Assembly: GCA_004010835.2 (NCBI GenBank)
Contig: CP030868.2
Coordinates: 1,178,001-1,242,000 of the forward strand
Length of the DNA: 64,000 nt
DNA from: Oenococcus sp. UCMA 16435
Lineage (GTDB): Bacteria > Bacillota > Bacilli > Lactobacillales > Lactobacillaceae
Direction: 5' to 3'
In this document: positions 54,715 to 63,559 of the stretch, in pieces
Numbering within the stretch: the stretch's first letter is position 1
How the letters are laid out: every line of letters starts with the position of its first letter
The notes under the pieces: generated by a model
Told to the model about the DNA's origin: nothing
Seen by the model: only the letters and a program-made list of their open reading frames with translations
Databases searched by the model: none
Made by a program: the position numbers and the translations under genes

Positions 54715-55677
54715 ATGAGTGAATTTATTACAATAGGTGAACCTATCGTTACTTTTGCGTCTACTGATGCCGATGCCGATCTTGTCCATGCAGAAAATTT
54801 TAAAAAAATTGTTGGCGGAGCCGAATTGAACGTTGCAATTGGCGTTTCTCGTCTTGGCCATTCGACGGAATATATTACTAGAGTTGGTAACGATCCTCTT
54901 GGTTCATTTGTTAAAAACGAGATTAAAGCTAATCAAGTTGGTGCTGATTATGTTTCTTTTGATGACGATAATTGGACAGCTTTTCAATTAAAAGAAAAAG
55001 TAACTGTCGGTGATCCTTTAACCTTTAATTTTCGGCGTAATTCAGCAGCTGCGCATTTGTCTAAGGATATAATCGAAAAAGTCGATTTAAGTGATGTAAA
55101 AATTGCTCATATGTCAGGAATTTTTCCGGCAATTTCAACAATGGCCCAAACTTCTTTTCGCCGGTTGTTCGAACGATTAAATCAAAAAAATGTCTTTACG
55201 ACTTTTGACCCTAATTTGCGTCCATCACTTTGGCCAAATGAAAAAATAATGATTAAAACAATCAATGAATTGGCTGCTTTTGCCGATGTTGTTTTGCCTG
55301 GAACTAATGAAGGAAAAATCTTAATGGGTTCCAGCGACCCTGAAACAATCGCCGATTATTATTTGCAATCCGATAAAACAAAAACCGTAATTGTTAAAGT
55401 TGGGCCCCAAGGCGCTTATGTCAAAAACGAAGGACAGGCGGGTTATTATGTAAATGGATTTAAGGTTAAGAATGTTGTTGATACCGTTGGAGCCGGAGAT
55501 GGTTTTGCTCTCGGCTACATTACGGCTACTTTAGAGGGCAAATCGCAAAAATCAGCTGTTATGCGCGGTAATGCCGTTGGTGCTTTGCAAGTTCAAACAC
55601 CGGGAGATAATGATGGTTATCCAACAGCCGAAAAGTTGACAGATTTTTATGGAAAGGAAGGAGTTAGTGAAAATTAA
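54715..55677 (+). CDS. PfkB-family sugar-acid kinase (KDG-kinase-like)
   Basis: A 320-residue ribokinase-fold enzyme. Sugar loop GGAELNVAIGVSRLG and the catalytic DTVGAGDGFA. Closest in style to 2-keto-3-deoxygluconate kinases. GGAAGGTG precedes ATG 54715. It would phosphorylate the imported acid or the product of the epimerase. Confidence 0.82.
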   Translation: MSEFITIGEPIVTFASTDADADLVHAENFKKIVGGAELNVAIGVSRLGHSTEYITRVGNDPLGSFVKNEIKANQVGADYVSFDDDNWTAFQLKEKVTVGDPLTFNFRRNSAAAHLSKDIIEKVDLSDVKIAHMSGIFPAISTMAQTSFRRLFERLNQKNVFTTFDPNLRPSLWPNEKIMIKTINELAAFADVVLPGTNEGKILMGSSDPETIADYYLQSDKTKTVIVKVGPQGAYVKNEGQAGYYVNGFKVKNVVDTVGAGDGFALGYITATLEGKSQKSAVMRGNAVGALQVQTPGDNDGYPTAEKLTDFYGKEGVSEN

Positions 55678-56300
55678 TGAAATTACAAGTTGCAATTGAT
55701 CGAAAAAATCTTCAAGAAACCATTGATTTGGCAAAGGAATTAGATCCTATTGTCGATATTGTTGAGATTGGTACTTCAGCAATCAAAGATTTTGGTTTTA
55801 TCGCCTTAAAGAATCTGAAATCAGAGTTTCACCATGCTGAACTATTATTTGATATCAAAACTAATGATGAAGGTGATTATGAATTTAAATCAGGCTACAA
55901 AGCCGGAGCTGATATTTTGACGGTCATGGGAGCAATGGATTTATCGACATTGGAGAAGACCTATCAGCTTTCTCAAGATTTTCAACGTGATATGTTCATT
56001 GACCTGATGGCGATGAAAGACCAACAAATCGCTCCTTTAACGAAATTTAATCAAGCTATCTTTGGCCTCCATCATTCACATGATTCTAATGAAAACTTTG
56101 ATGCCACGGATTCAGTTGCGAAATTTCATTCGCTTTATCCTTCTGTTACGAGAATTGCGGTTGCCGGTGGAATCAATTTAGAATCGGCAGCAGCTCTATA
56201 TCAACAAAATTTGACAGAAATTATTATCGTTGGGGGCGCAATTGCCGGATCAGATAATCCGGTTCAATCAGCAAAAAAGTTTATGGAGGTTATTAAATGA
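55677..56300 (+). CDS. Hexulose-6-phosphate synthase/3-keto-gulonate-6-phosphate decarboxylase family
   Basis: A 207-residue TIM-barrel enzyme. The family carboxylates are present: Asp8, Glu30, then DIKTNDEG (Asp59, Lys61, Asp64), a His-rich GLHHSHDS, and VAGGINLES / IIVGGAIAGSDNP for the phosphate. Either HPS (formaldehyde fixing) or KGPDC (decarboxylase) activity is possible. TAATG links it to the kinase. Confidence 0.8.
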   Translation: MKLQVAIDRKNLQETIDLAKELDPIVDIVEIGTSAIKDFGFIALKNLKSEFHHAELLFDIKTNDEGDYEFKSGYKAGADILTVMGAMDLSTLEKTYQLSQDFQRDMFIDLMAMKDQQIAPLTKFNQAIFGLHHSHDSNENFDATDSVAKFHSLYPSVTRIAVAGGINLESAAALYQQNLTEIIIVGGAIAGSDNPVQSAKKFMEVIK

Positions 56301-56839
56301 CATTAGTTAATCAAGTTTTACGAGAAATAACGACAGTAATGAATGACGTTAATGAAAAGCAGCTTCAAGCAGTTGAGAAAATCATTACTAAAGACAAACG
56401 CATATTTGTGTTAGGAGCCGGCCGTTCAGGTTTGATGGCCAAGGGATTTGCCATGCGCTTAATGCATATTGGCTATACAGTTTACGTGATCGGCGAGACG
56501 ATTACTCCTTCGATCGCTGCTGGAGATGTTTTAGTCAGTGTTTCTGGTTCTGGTACAACCGGAAGCGTCCTTGAACCAACCGAAAAAGCTCATAAAAATG
56601 GTGTTGAGGTTATCGCTGTCACCAGCAACTCTCAATCTCCTTTAGCTAAAAATTCTGATGTCGCTTTAATTGTTCCTGGAGCAACAAAATCCGGCGATGG
56701 GGTTAAATCAATCCAATTGTTGAGTACGCTTTTCGATCAGACAACTCACATCACACTTGATATTTTGACCTTAATGCTTAGTCGTCGGGATAATACAAGT
56801 AATGATGCTGCCAAAGCAGCTCACAGTAATATGGAATAA
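56297..56839 (+). CDS. SIS-domain 6-phospho-3-hexuloisomerase-like protein
   Basis: A 180-residue SIS protein with VLGAGRSGLMAKGFAMRLMH and SVSGSGTTGSV. In the RuMP pathway HxlB (PHI) converts hexulose-6-phosphate to fructose-6-phosphate and is encoded next to HxlA. ATGA overlap with the synthase gene. Last gene of the operon; a terminator follows. Confidence 0.85.
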   Translation: MTLVNQVLREITTVMNDVNEKQLQAVEKIITKDKRIFVLGAGRSGLMAKGFAMRLMHIGYTVYVIGETITPSIAAGDVLVSVSGSGTTGSVLEPTEKAHKNGVEVIAVTSNSQSPLAKNSDVALIVPGATKSGDGVKSIQLLSTLFDQTTHITLDILTLMLSRRDNTSNDAAKAAHSNME

Positions 56840-56863
56840 AATAATTGGTTAAAAAAGTTAATT

Positions 56864-58099
56864 TTAAGAATGCTCAGGTATTCTTTTTTTATTTGCAATG
56901 AAAAAGAAACGCACTACTGCGATTGAACAGGCAATTATTAAAAAGAGCCAACCGAAATAGTGAAAAATTGATGATAAATTGCTTCTAATACCAAAAAATT
57001 TGTCAACGATTATAAATAAATATGGTTCGACAAAAACACCCACATTAAAACCAATTAAAATAACTGAAGTTACAAAAGTTTGTTTGTTGCTTGGCGCCAA
57101 TTTCGGCAATAAATGAAAGGCTAGAGGAGAGATTAATTGTAGGGGAAAGCCTATTAAAATAAATCCGAAGATAAGAACTGATAAATTATTGTGTGAATTG
57201 GCCACTATAAAATTTGAAATCGCAAATAAAATTAAAGAAAAATAAATTAACTTAAATTTCATTAATTGATAAAAACGGCCGAAAAGAATTCCACCAATCA
57301 TTGCGATAATCAGCATTATTGACATAAATGGAGATGCATTATAATCTTTGCCGATAATATTTGTTGCTATTTGGGCGAAACGAACCTGCATGCCAATATA
57401 GTCGGCAACTAAGACGGCCATTAAAATAGCCAAAAGCCAAACTATCGGACTTATTTTAGAATTTTCTCTTTGATTCGAGAGCTGATTGGAATTATTTTCT
57501 GTCTCGGTTTTGTCGTCTCCAACTTTTTTATGTTCTTTTGGTACGAATAAATTGAATAACAATAAAATCGGAATTGTAATTAAATAAACCAAAAAAGGTG
57601 CCTGCCAAGAAATGTTCATTAACAAACCCGCAATGAAAGTTAGAAATGCTTGACCCACCTGTTCAATACTGGCTCTAAAACTCAGCAAAGTTGCAGCGGT
57701 TTTTTCTTTAAAATAGCTGGCAATTAGAGAAACCGCTAATGAATTAATCATGCCAATGCCGGCACCTAAAAACACACGCGAAACTAGAATTAATGGATAA
57801 TTTTCCGTTAAAAAAGGAATAATTCCTGTAATACCGATGATTCCGACGCCGATATTAACTGTCAGTCTCTCACCGATTTGTTTGGAAATTAAGCTGGAGA
57901 ATAAGACCAAAAAAGCCAAAGCAAAGCTCGGAACAGTTACAAGAGTCTCAACCTGTTCTTGCGTCAGGTTTAGTTCGCTGCGAATCATTGGCAACGTTCC
58001 GTTAATTGCATAAGTACTTGTTGTAATTAAAGAAATTGATAAAATGCCAATAGCTGTTAATGAGTTCTTTGAGTTTGAGATTTTTTTCATTTGTTCCAT
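56864..58099 (-). CDS. MFS transporter
   Basis: A 411-residue 12-segment transporter. The NGTLPMIRSELNLTQEQV first loop fits drug or solute exporters of the Cyn/YycB or Bcr style. A central soluble loop is Asn/Glu-rich. The ATG comes a few bases after the zwf terminator, so it must have its own start signal or depend on readthrough. Substrate unknown. Confidence 0.8.
   Translation of the reverse strand: MEQMKKISNSKNSLTAIGILSISLITTSTYAINGTLPMIRSELNLTQEQVETLVTVPSFALAFLVLFSSLISKQIGERLTVNIGVGIIGITGIIPFLTENYPLILVSRVFLGAGIGMINSLAVSLIASYFKEKTAATLLSFRASIEQVGQAFLTFIAGLLMNISWQAPFLVYLITIPILLLFNLFVPKEHKKVGDDKTETENNSNQLSNQRENSKISPIVWLLAILMAVLVADYIGMQVRFAQIATNIIGKDYNASPFMSIMLIIAMIGGILFGRFYQLMKFKLIYFSLILFAISNFIVANSHNNLSVLIFGFILIGFPLQLISPLAFHLLPKLAPSNKQTFVTSVILIGFNVGVFVEPYLFIIVDKFFGIRSNLSSIFHYFGWLFLIIACSIAVVRFFFIANKKRIPEHS
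56866..56890 (+). terminator. Terminator of the sugar-acid operon
   Basis: AAGAAT / ATTCTT with an 8-nt loop and T-run. It is inside the 3' end of the convergent MFS gene. Confidence 0.65.
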
Positions 58100-58105
58100 T
58101 TTAAC

Positions 58106-58135
58106 TTATAAAAAAACTCACAAGGAATGTGAGTT
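58106..58135 (-). terminator. Terminator of zwf
   Basis: On the minus strand ACTCACA / TGTGAGT with a 5-nt loop and seven Ts. Confidence 0.8.
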
Positions 58136-58158
58136 GAAAATAATCTTAATTTTTTTAA

Positions 58159-59631
58159 TTATCCGCGATAAATCCAACGATCTCCAGTCTCCGCTAACAA
58201 GCGATCACTAGCAACCGGCCCCATCGTGGCAGATTCGTAAATTTCCAAAGGAGCCTTGTCCTCACCCCAGACTTTAGCAATTTGGTCAACAAACTTCCAA
58301 GAAATAGAAACGCCGTTCCAATCAGCAAAGTTGGATCCATCACCATTCATAGCGTCGTGAAGCATTCTTTCATATGGATCTGGTGTTTCAGCCTTATCCT
58401 GATCGGAAATCGACCATTTTAATAAGTCGGAACGTGTTTGAAACTCAGTTGTAACGTTTTTACCATTCAAAGAAAAATTAATTCCTCCAACTGGATCAAT
58501 CAAGATACTTAAAACCGGCTCGGTTAATTTATCTTCGTTGAATTTTCCAAAATTAAATGAAGATTTCTTATAAACAATGTCGACTCGTGTCTGTTTGGCA
58601 GCTAATCGTTTTCCGGTTCTGATGTAAAAAGGAACACCGGCCCAGCGATCATTTTCGAATTGAAGACGTCCGGCAACATAAGTATCATTTTTAGAATCAG
58701 CCGGCACATCGGGTTCCTCGGTATATGATTTTTGCCAGACTTCTCTTCCGCGACCATACTGTCCACGAACGAAGTTTGCCACTACTTCTCGTTCGTCATA
58801 CATTTTTAACTTCGAGAAAACGGTATTTTTGGCTGCCCGAATATCTGTATCAGCAAATGAATTTGGTTTTTCCATTGCCAACCAACCAACAATCTGAAAA
58901 GCATGGTTTTGGATCATATCAAGCAGAGCTCCAGCTGTATTGTAGTATCCGGCACGCTCTTCAACTCCGAGTTGTTCAGCTAAGGTAACTTGGACGCTTT
59001 TAATATAATTCTTATTCCAAGTTGCGTCCAAGATTGGGTTTCCAAAACGAATAGCCGGAATGTTTTGAACCATTTCTTTACCGAGATAATGATCAATTCG
59101 GAAAATTTGATCATCGGAAAAACCTGATTCAAGTTGATTTTGCAGTTCTTCGGCCGTCTTGTAGCTCGTTCCAAATGGTTTTTCAACCATTAGCCGGTTA
59201 TAACCGGCTTTCGACATCAAACCCTCGGATTTAATGGCTTGAGCAATTTGGCCAAAGAAACGAGGAGCAACAGACATATAAAAGATACGGTTGCTGCCAG
59301 CACTAAACTCTTCATCGAGCTTATTCAACATATCTTTTAATTTACCGTAGTCTTTTAAATCAGTAACATCGTGGCTGCTGTAGCGAAAGTGGGCTGCAAA
59401 CTCCTTAACTTGTCCCTCGGTTCCATTCTTAGCAATTGATTGGCGTACAACTTCCTGGAATTTTTCATCATCCAATGGATGACGGGCAGTTCCAATTACA
59501 GCAAAATGTTTTTGTAGATAACCTTTTTTAAATAAATTAAATAATGAGGGGTACAACTTGCGTTTTGCAAGATCCCCTGTGCCACCAAAAAGCAGCAGAA
59601 CTAATGGTAATTCAGTAGGTTTATTATCCAT
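58159..59631 (-). CDS. zwf: Glucose-6-phosphate 1-dehydrogenase
   Basis: A 490-residue dehydrogenase. The nucleotide loop GGTGDLAKRKLYPSL and the active site RIDHYLGKEM are present. It feeds the phosphoketolase pathway in heterofermenters; the Leuconostoc enzyme uses NAD+ or NADP+. ATG 59631 has GGAG 5 nt in front; the longer frame from 59652 lacks a site. Divergent from the MFS gene at 59708. Confidence 0.95.
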   Translation of the reverse strand: MDNKPTELPLVLLLFGGTGDLAKRKLYPSLFNLFKKGYLQKHFAVIGTARHPLDDEKFQEVVRQSIAKNGTEGQVKEFAAHFRYSSHDVTDLKDYGKLKDMLNKLDEEFSAGSNRIFYMSVAPRFFGQIAQAIKSEGLMSKAGYNRLMVEKPFGTSYKTAEELQNQLESGFSDDQIFRIDHYLGKEMVQNIPAIRFGNPILDATWNKNYIKSVQVTLAEQLGVEERAGYYNTAGALLDMIQNHAFQIVGWLAMEKPNSFADTDIRAAKNTVFSKLKMYDEREVVANFVRGQYGRGREVWQKSYTEEPDVPADSKNDTYVAGRLQFENDRWAGVPFYIRTGKRLAAKQTRVDIVYKKSSFNFGKFNEDKLTEPVLSILIDPVGGINFSLNGKNVTTEFQTRSDLLKWSISDQDKAETPDPYERMLHDAMNGDGSNFADWNGVSISWKFVDQIAKVWGEDKAPLEIYESATMGPVASDRLLAETGDRWIYRG

Positions 59632-59695
59632 ATTTACTCCAAATCTTAACAACTAAAATTATAACCTAAGAATTTATCCGATTTTGTGAAAATGT

Positions 59696-59701
59696 TATAT
59701 T
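59696..59701 (+). promoter_or_regulatory. Extended -10, 6 nt before the MFS ATG
   Basis: TGTTATATT (TG, 1 nt, TATATT), then 6 nt, ATG 59708. No ribosome site: leaderless again. Confidence 0.6.
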
Positions 59702-59707
59702 TTATAT

Positions 59708-60913
59708 ATGGATACATCACTAGAGGATACAAAACCTGCTCGAAGATCGCCTCTTTTTCCTAAACCAAAAAAATTAAAGGCTTTTTATATTTATCTTGAA
59801 TACTTGATCGGGAATGCAGCCTCTGCAATGACCTGGCCGGTTACTTCCTTGTATTTACATGATTATCTTCATCAATCTTTTTTTGTGACGGGCATTGTTT
59901 TGATGTTTGGCTCGATTGTATCTATGATTGCTTCTTGGGTTGCCGGTCTGATGTTTGATCATTGGCGTCCGTATCATAGCTTTCTTATTTCTTTATTTTT
60001 GGCTTTATTTGGATCTTTAATGATGTTTTTTTTCCATGGTTGGCCGGTTTACGCGATTTGGTTAATGCTTTTAAATTTTGGAATTGGAATGTTTCAAACT
60101 TTAATTAACTCCTATGGCAGCCATATTGCTGCCGCTAATCCAAAAAAATTTTTTTCAAACATGGCAATTATGTTAAATATTGGAACCGTTATAGGAACTT
60201 TTTTTGGTACCTGGATTTTTGATAAATTAAATATTCAAGGAATGATGTTTCTTGGAATTATTTTTTATCTACTTATGCTGGTGATTGCAATCATTTTTTT
60301 TCGAATTAAGATCCGCCCAATCGCTGAAATACCAAAGGACAAACAGGGACTGCATTTACATTATTCGCATTTGTTGTTAGCGATCGGTGCTTTAACAATG
60401 ATGACTTATTTAACCTACCAATTTTGGGAAACAGTCATGAGTCCTCATATGGTTAGTCTTGGAATGACAATCGAGCAATATGGCTATTTATGGACAATCA
60501 ACGGAATTGTGATTATTGTTTTTCAAAATTGGGTAACGAAGGTCACTAGAAACTGGTCTTTAAGAAAATCTGTCGTTATCGGTACGATGATATTTGCGGT
60601 TACTTTTCCACCACTTATTTGGGCTGATCAATTTTGGGAAATGGTTATTATCACAATAGTTCTTGTCGCTGGTGAGATGCTTTTTTCGCCCGGCACAACG
60701 ACTTGGGTTTCTAAAATTGTTCCAGAACAGTTTCAAGGACAAGGGATGGCATTTGTAAGTGCTGCAATTAGTCTTGGCAGATCGATCGGTCCTTTATATG
60801 CCGGTATTTTTATGGACCGTGGTTGGATTTTCGCCTTATTTATGAGTAGTTTTGCTGCTTTGATTTTTTTGGACGGTTTGGTGTTTGTTTTAGGTAAAAA
60901 ACAAAAGAGTTAA
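59708..60913 (+). CDS. MFS transporter (MdtG/YttB-like)
   Basis: A 401-residue 12-segment transporter with the cytoplasmic motif AGLMFDHWRPYHS between segments 2 and 3. Such proteins export drugs or sugars. The message is probably leaderless. Convergent with the CNNM gene; a shared hairpin lies between. Confidence 0.85.
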   Translation: MDTSLEDTKPARRSPLFPKPKKLKAFYIYLEYLIGNAASAMTWPVTSLYLHDYLHQSFFVTGIVLMFGSIVSMIASWVAGLMFDHWRPYHSFLISLFLALFGSLMMFFFHGWPVYAIWLMLLNFGIGMFQTLINSYGSHIAAANPKKFFSNMAIMLNIGTVIGTFFGTWIFDKLNIQGMMFLGIIFYLLMLVIAIIFFRIKIRPIAEIPKDKQGLHLHYSHLLLAIGALTMMTYLTYQFWETVMSPHMVSLGMTIEQYGYLWTINGIVIIVFQNWVTKVTRNWSLRKSVVIGTMIFAVTFPPLIWADQFWEMVIITIVLVAGEMLFSPGTTTWVSKIVPEQFQGQGMAFVSAAISLGRSIGPLYAGIFMDRGWIFALFMSSFAALIFLDGLVFVLGKKQKS

Positions 60914-60926
60914 ATAATTATATTAA

Positions 60927-60958
60927 AAAAAGCATTCTAATAATTTAGAATGCTTTTT
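60927..60958. terminator. Bidirectional terminator
   Basis: A 14-bp perfect stem (60927-60940 with 60945-60958) and a 4-nt loop TAAT. A and T runs on both sides. Confidence 0.9.
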
Positions 60959-60969
60959 AATTGGAAAAT

Positions 60970-62358
60970 TTATTCCCCGTTTTCCTTCTTTTCTTCAAAA
61001 TCACCATTAAGCCTGTATTCTTTTTCTATTTTTTTGACTGTAAAAAAGTTGATGTAAGCATCTTCATAATCATTAGCGGTAATTTCGAACTTATAGTCAT
61101 CATTTTCAACCGTAATTGTGTCGTTTTTTCTCATTTCTGGATAATTGTTTTGGATAAAGCCAGTCAAAGTAACGGCATCGTCCTCATCGAATTGGGAAAT
61201 TTTAGTATTGAAAAAATCTTCCAAGTCATATAGTGAAATCTTCCCAACAATCTGATAAGCGTCGTCGCCGAGTTTTTTTATCATTTCATCATCTTCATCA
61301 TCTTGTTCGTCTTTTAGATTTCCGAACAGCTCTTCATAAACATCTTTATCTGTAATTATTCCTGATGTTCCCCCGTACTCATCAATCACAATTGCCATTG
61401 GGACACGGTGAGCACTCATCTCTTCCATTACATCCGGAACTTTCATATTTTCCGGAACGGAGACGATATCCCTCATAATTGTTGAAATTTTTGCTTTATC
61501 ATCGATTCTTGCTTGACGAACAATATCGTAATTGTAAGCATAACCAATGATTTTATCTTTATCGTTGTCCGCAGTTACGGGAAAACGCGAATATTGTTCT
61601 TCTAAATAAAGCAGGAGAGCATCGGCAATGGTTTCATCGACATCAACAACACTCATTGATGTTCGATCAACCATAACGTCGCTAGCAACTTTATCATTCA
61701 TTTCAAAAGCCCTTTGCATAAAATTAGCATCTTCTTCATCGACTTCTGAATCTGTTGCCTGAGCAGAAGTTTTTGTTAGGCTGATAATTTCATTTGGCGA
61801 GTATATATCTTCATCGGTGGCTGTCTTAAATCCAAGTAAATTTGAGATAGCGGCCGCGGTTCGGTCGAATAACCAAATCAGTGGGAAGAAAAGAATGTGG
61901 AAAAAACTTACCGGGCGAGCAATATTCAAAAGCACTTTAACTGGTTCATCGATGGCAATATTTTTTGGTACTAAATCCGTAAAGACAGCATGAACAAAAG
62001 TGAAGACAAGGATGCCAACAATCGAAGCGACAACATCCTCTGTCTGTGCACCAAGAAATGAAAAAATTCCTGAATTTTCTAAAAATTTTGAAGCAGAATC
62101 TTCACCTAACCAACCAATAATCAACGAGGTCAGAGTAATTCCTGTCTGAGCGGTCGAAAGATATTCGTTGAGGTGCTTAGTCATGTGCAAGGCCAAATCA
62201 ACTTTTTTGCTTGGTTTTTTTTGATCTTTTTGAATTGCTCTTAAGGCAGATTGGCGTGAACGAATCAGCGAGTATTCTGTCAAAGTGAACATAACGGCTA
62301 GCAAAAGAGAAACTAATAAAACAATTACTGAAACTAGTATTGAGGGGTCGGAGTCCAT
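60970..62358 (-). CDS. CNNM/CorC-type transporter (hemolysin family)
   Basis: A 462-residue protein. The DUF21 membrane domain (four segments, about 7-180) is followed by two CBS domains (DVMVDRTSMSVVDVDE at about 215, then IMRDIVSVPENMKVPDVM) and a CorC_HlyC C-terminal domain. The family moves Mg2+ or other divalent ions. TATAAT lies 42-47 nt before the ATG. No ribosome site close by. Confidence 0.9.
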   Translation of the reverse strand: MDSDPSILVSVIVLLVSLLLAVMFTLTEYSLIRSRQSALRAIQKDQKKPSKKVDLALHMTKHLNEYLSTAQTGITLTSLIIGWLGEDSASKFLENSGIFSFLGAQTEDVVASIVGILVFTFVHAVFTDLVPKNIAIDEPVKVLLNIARPVSFFHILFFPLIWLFDRTAAAISNLLGFKTATDEDIYSPNEIISLTKTSAQATDSEVDEEDANFMQRAFEMNDKVASDVMVDRTSMSVVDVDETIADALLLYLEEQYSRFPVTADNDKDKIIGYAYNYDIVRQARIDDKAKISTIMRDIVSVPENMKVPDVMEEMSAHRVPMAIVIDEYGGTSGIITDKDVYEELFGNLKDEQDDEDDEMIKKLGDDAYQIVGKISLYDLEDFFNTKISQFDEDDAVTLTGFIQNNYPEMRKNDTITVENDDYKFEITANDYEDAYINFFTVKKIEKEYRLNGDFEEKKENGE

Positions 62359-62431
62359 TATTGGTGTTTGATATCTACTTTCTTAAATAATCTAAACGCT
62401 ATTATATCAAGGTTCCAGTGCATATATCAAA

Positions 62432-62899
62432 TCATTTGGAATCTTTAGGCAAATTAACAACTATTTTTTTATAAAAATTCTCAATATCTTTTTCAATTCC
62501 TGATAATTCATAGGTATAAAGCAGTGGTTTGTTATACTTTGATGCGTATCTTTTTGCTGTTAAAACGAATTGGACGTTAAAATTTCTATTCCCGGAACCA
62601 AAAATACCAATCAATTTTTTAAAGTTTTCATGATAATCTAAATAATCGCCAAGGGAATTTGTGAAAATTTCATGAATTTCCGGACCGATTCCAGTTCCGC
62701 CCTCCAAATAAGTTGGAACATTTATAAAGAATGGCTTTTTTTCTTCAACTAAATCAGTTGAATCACTAACTTCAACTGCTTCAATCTCGATATCGTTCGT
62801 GTTTTGCTCTTTTTTTTGTTTTGAATACTTTTCGACTCTTTCCATGAAATTACGTGAATTTCCTTCGATTGAAATATATAAAACACGAACTTTTTCCAT
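62432..62899 (-). CDS. nrdI: Flavodoxin-like ribonucleotide reductase activator NrdI
   Basis: A 155-residue protein with the phosphate loop SIEGNSRNF and FGSGNRNFN. NrdI gives the oxidant for the NrdF cofactor. It is on the minus strand, divergent from nrdH-nrdE, unlike the usual nrdHIEF order. GAGGT precedes the ATG. Confidence 0.92.
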   Translation of the reverse strand: MEKVRVLYISIEGNSRNFMERVEKYSKQKKEQNTNDIEIEAVEVSDSTDLVEEKKPFFINVPTYLEGGTGIGPEIHEIFTNSLGDYLDYHENFKKLIGIFGSGNRNFNVQFVLTAKRYASKYNKPLLYTYELSGIEKDIENFYKKIVVNLPKDSK

Positions 62900-63039
62900 G
62901 AAGAGTACCTCTTTTAAAGGAAATAACGTTCTGTGGTTTTTGAATAAATCATAAACTCGCTTATTTCCTAACTTTATTCTTTCTTAATATTTAGGTTGAG
63001 CCAGAAACGCCGATTTAAAGGCATTTACATGCTATATAG

Positions 63040-63067
63040 CTTGCAACATTTTTATATTTTTTGCAAG
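63040..63067. promoter_or_regulatory. Inverted repeat 1 in nrd region
   Basis: CTTGCAA (63040-63046) and TTGCAAG (63061-63067), 14 bp apart. Its half-sites are similar to those of the second repeat. Confidence 0.5.
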
Positions 63068-63141
63068 TTAGTAAAGATAACAAATTGTAATATTTCTTCT
63101 CGATCCGCGTCCTTTCTGGATTTCACAAGCAAACAATTGTC

Positions 63142-63169
63142 AACTTACAAAAAATACCCCTTGTAAGTT
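63142..63169. promoter_or_regulatory. Inverted repeat 2 overlapping the nrdH promoter
   Basis: AACTTACAA and TTGTAAGTT (9-bp perfect arms, 10-bp centre). The right arm contains the -35 hexamer TTGTAA. Confidence 0.7.
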
Positions 63170-63189
63170 TATTTGAAGGCGTTTATATT
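63161..63189 (+). promoter_or_regulatory. Promoter of nrdH
   Basis: TTGTAA, 17 bp, TATATT (63184-63189). Start about 50 nt before nrdH. Confidence 0.65.
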
Positions 63190-63241
63190 AATAACATCAA
63201 CGGAAAAAGGTCACTAAAATACAAACATTAAAGGAGGAATG

Positions 63242-63487
63242 ATGGCTGATATTACGGTTTATACAAAAAATAATTGCGTGCAATGTAAAATGACCAAGAA
63301 GTTTCTCACATCAATGGGCATTGATTTTAAAGAGATTAATATTGATGAACATCCAGAATTAGTTAATGAGCTGAAAGCTGAAGGTCACCGCCAAACGCCT
63401 GTTGTTAAGATTTCTGGTTTTGATAGTTTTTCCGGATTTCGCCCCGATGCTTTGAAAAAAGTAGTTGCCGCTAAAGCTGCTGCTTAA
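63242..63487 (+). CDS. nrdH: Glutaredoxin-like NrdH redoxin
   Basis: An 81-residue protein with CVQC and SGFRPD. It reduces NrdE. AAAGGAGGA is 4-9 nt before ATG 63242, the preferred start over 63239. nrdE follows after an attenuator. Confidence 0.94.
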   Translation: MADITVYTKNNCVQCKMTKKFLTSMGIDFKEINIDEHPELVNELKAEGHRQTPVVKISGFDSFSGFRPDALKKVVAAKAAA

Positions 63488-63508
63488 AATAATATTCGTG
63501 GAAAATTG

Positions 63509-63535
63509 GCACCGGATTTTATTCTGGTGCTTTTT
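63509..63535 (+). terminator. Hairpin between nrdH and nrdE
   Basis: GCACCGGA / TCTGGTGC (one G-T pair) then TTTTT. Attenuator of nrdE. Confidence 0.7.
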
Positions 63536-63559
63536 AATCAAATTGATTAGGAGTTTTTA

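Larger units (their letters stand above)
62900..63241. other. Divergent nrd control region
   Basis: About 340 bases between nrdI and nrdH. Contains the two inverted repeats below and the nrdH promoter. The classical NrdR box was not found. Confidence 0.6.
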
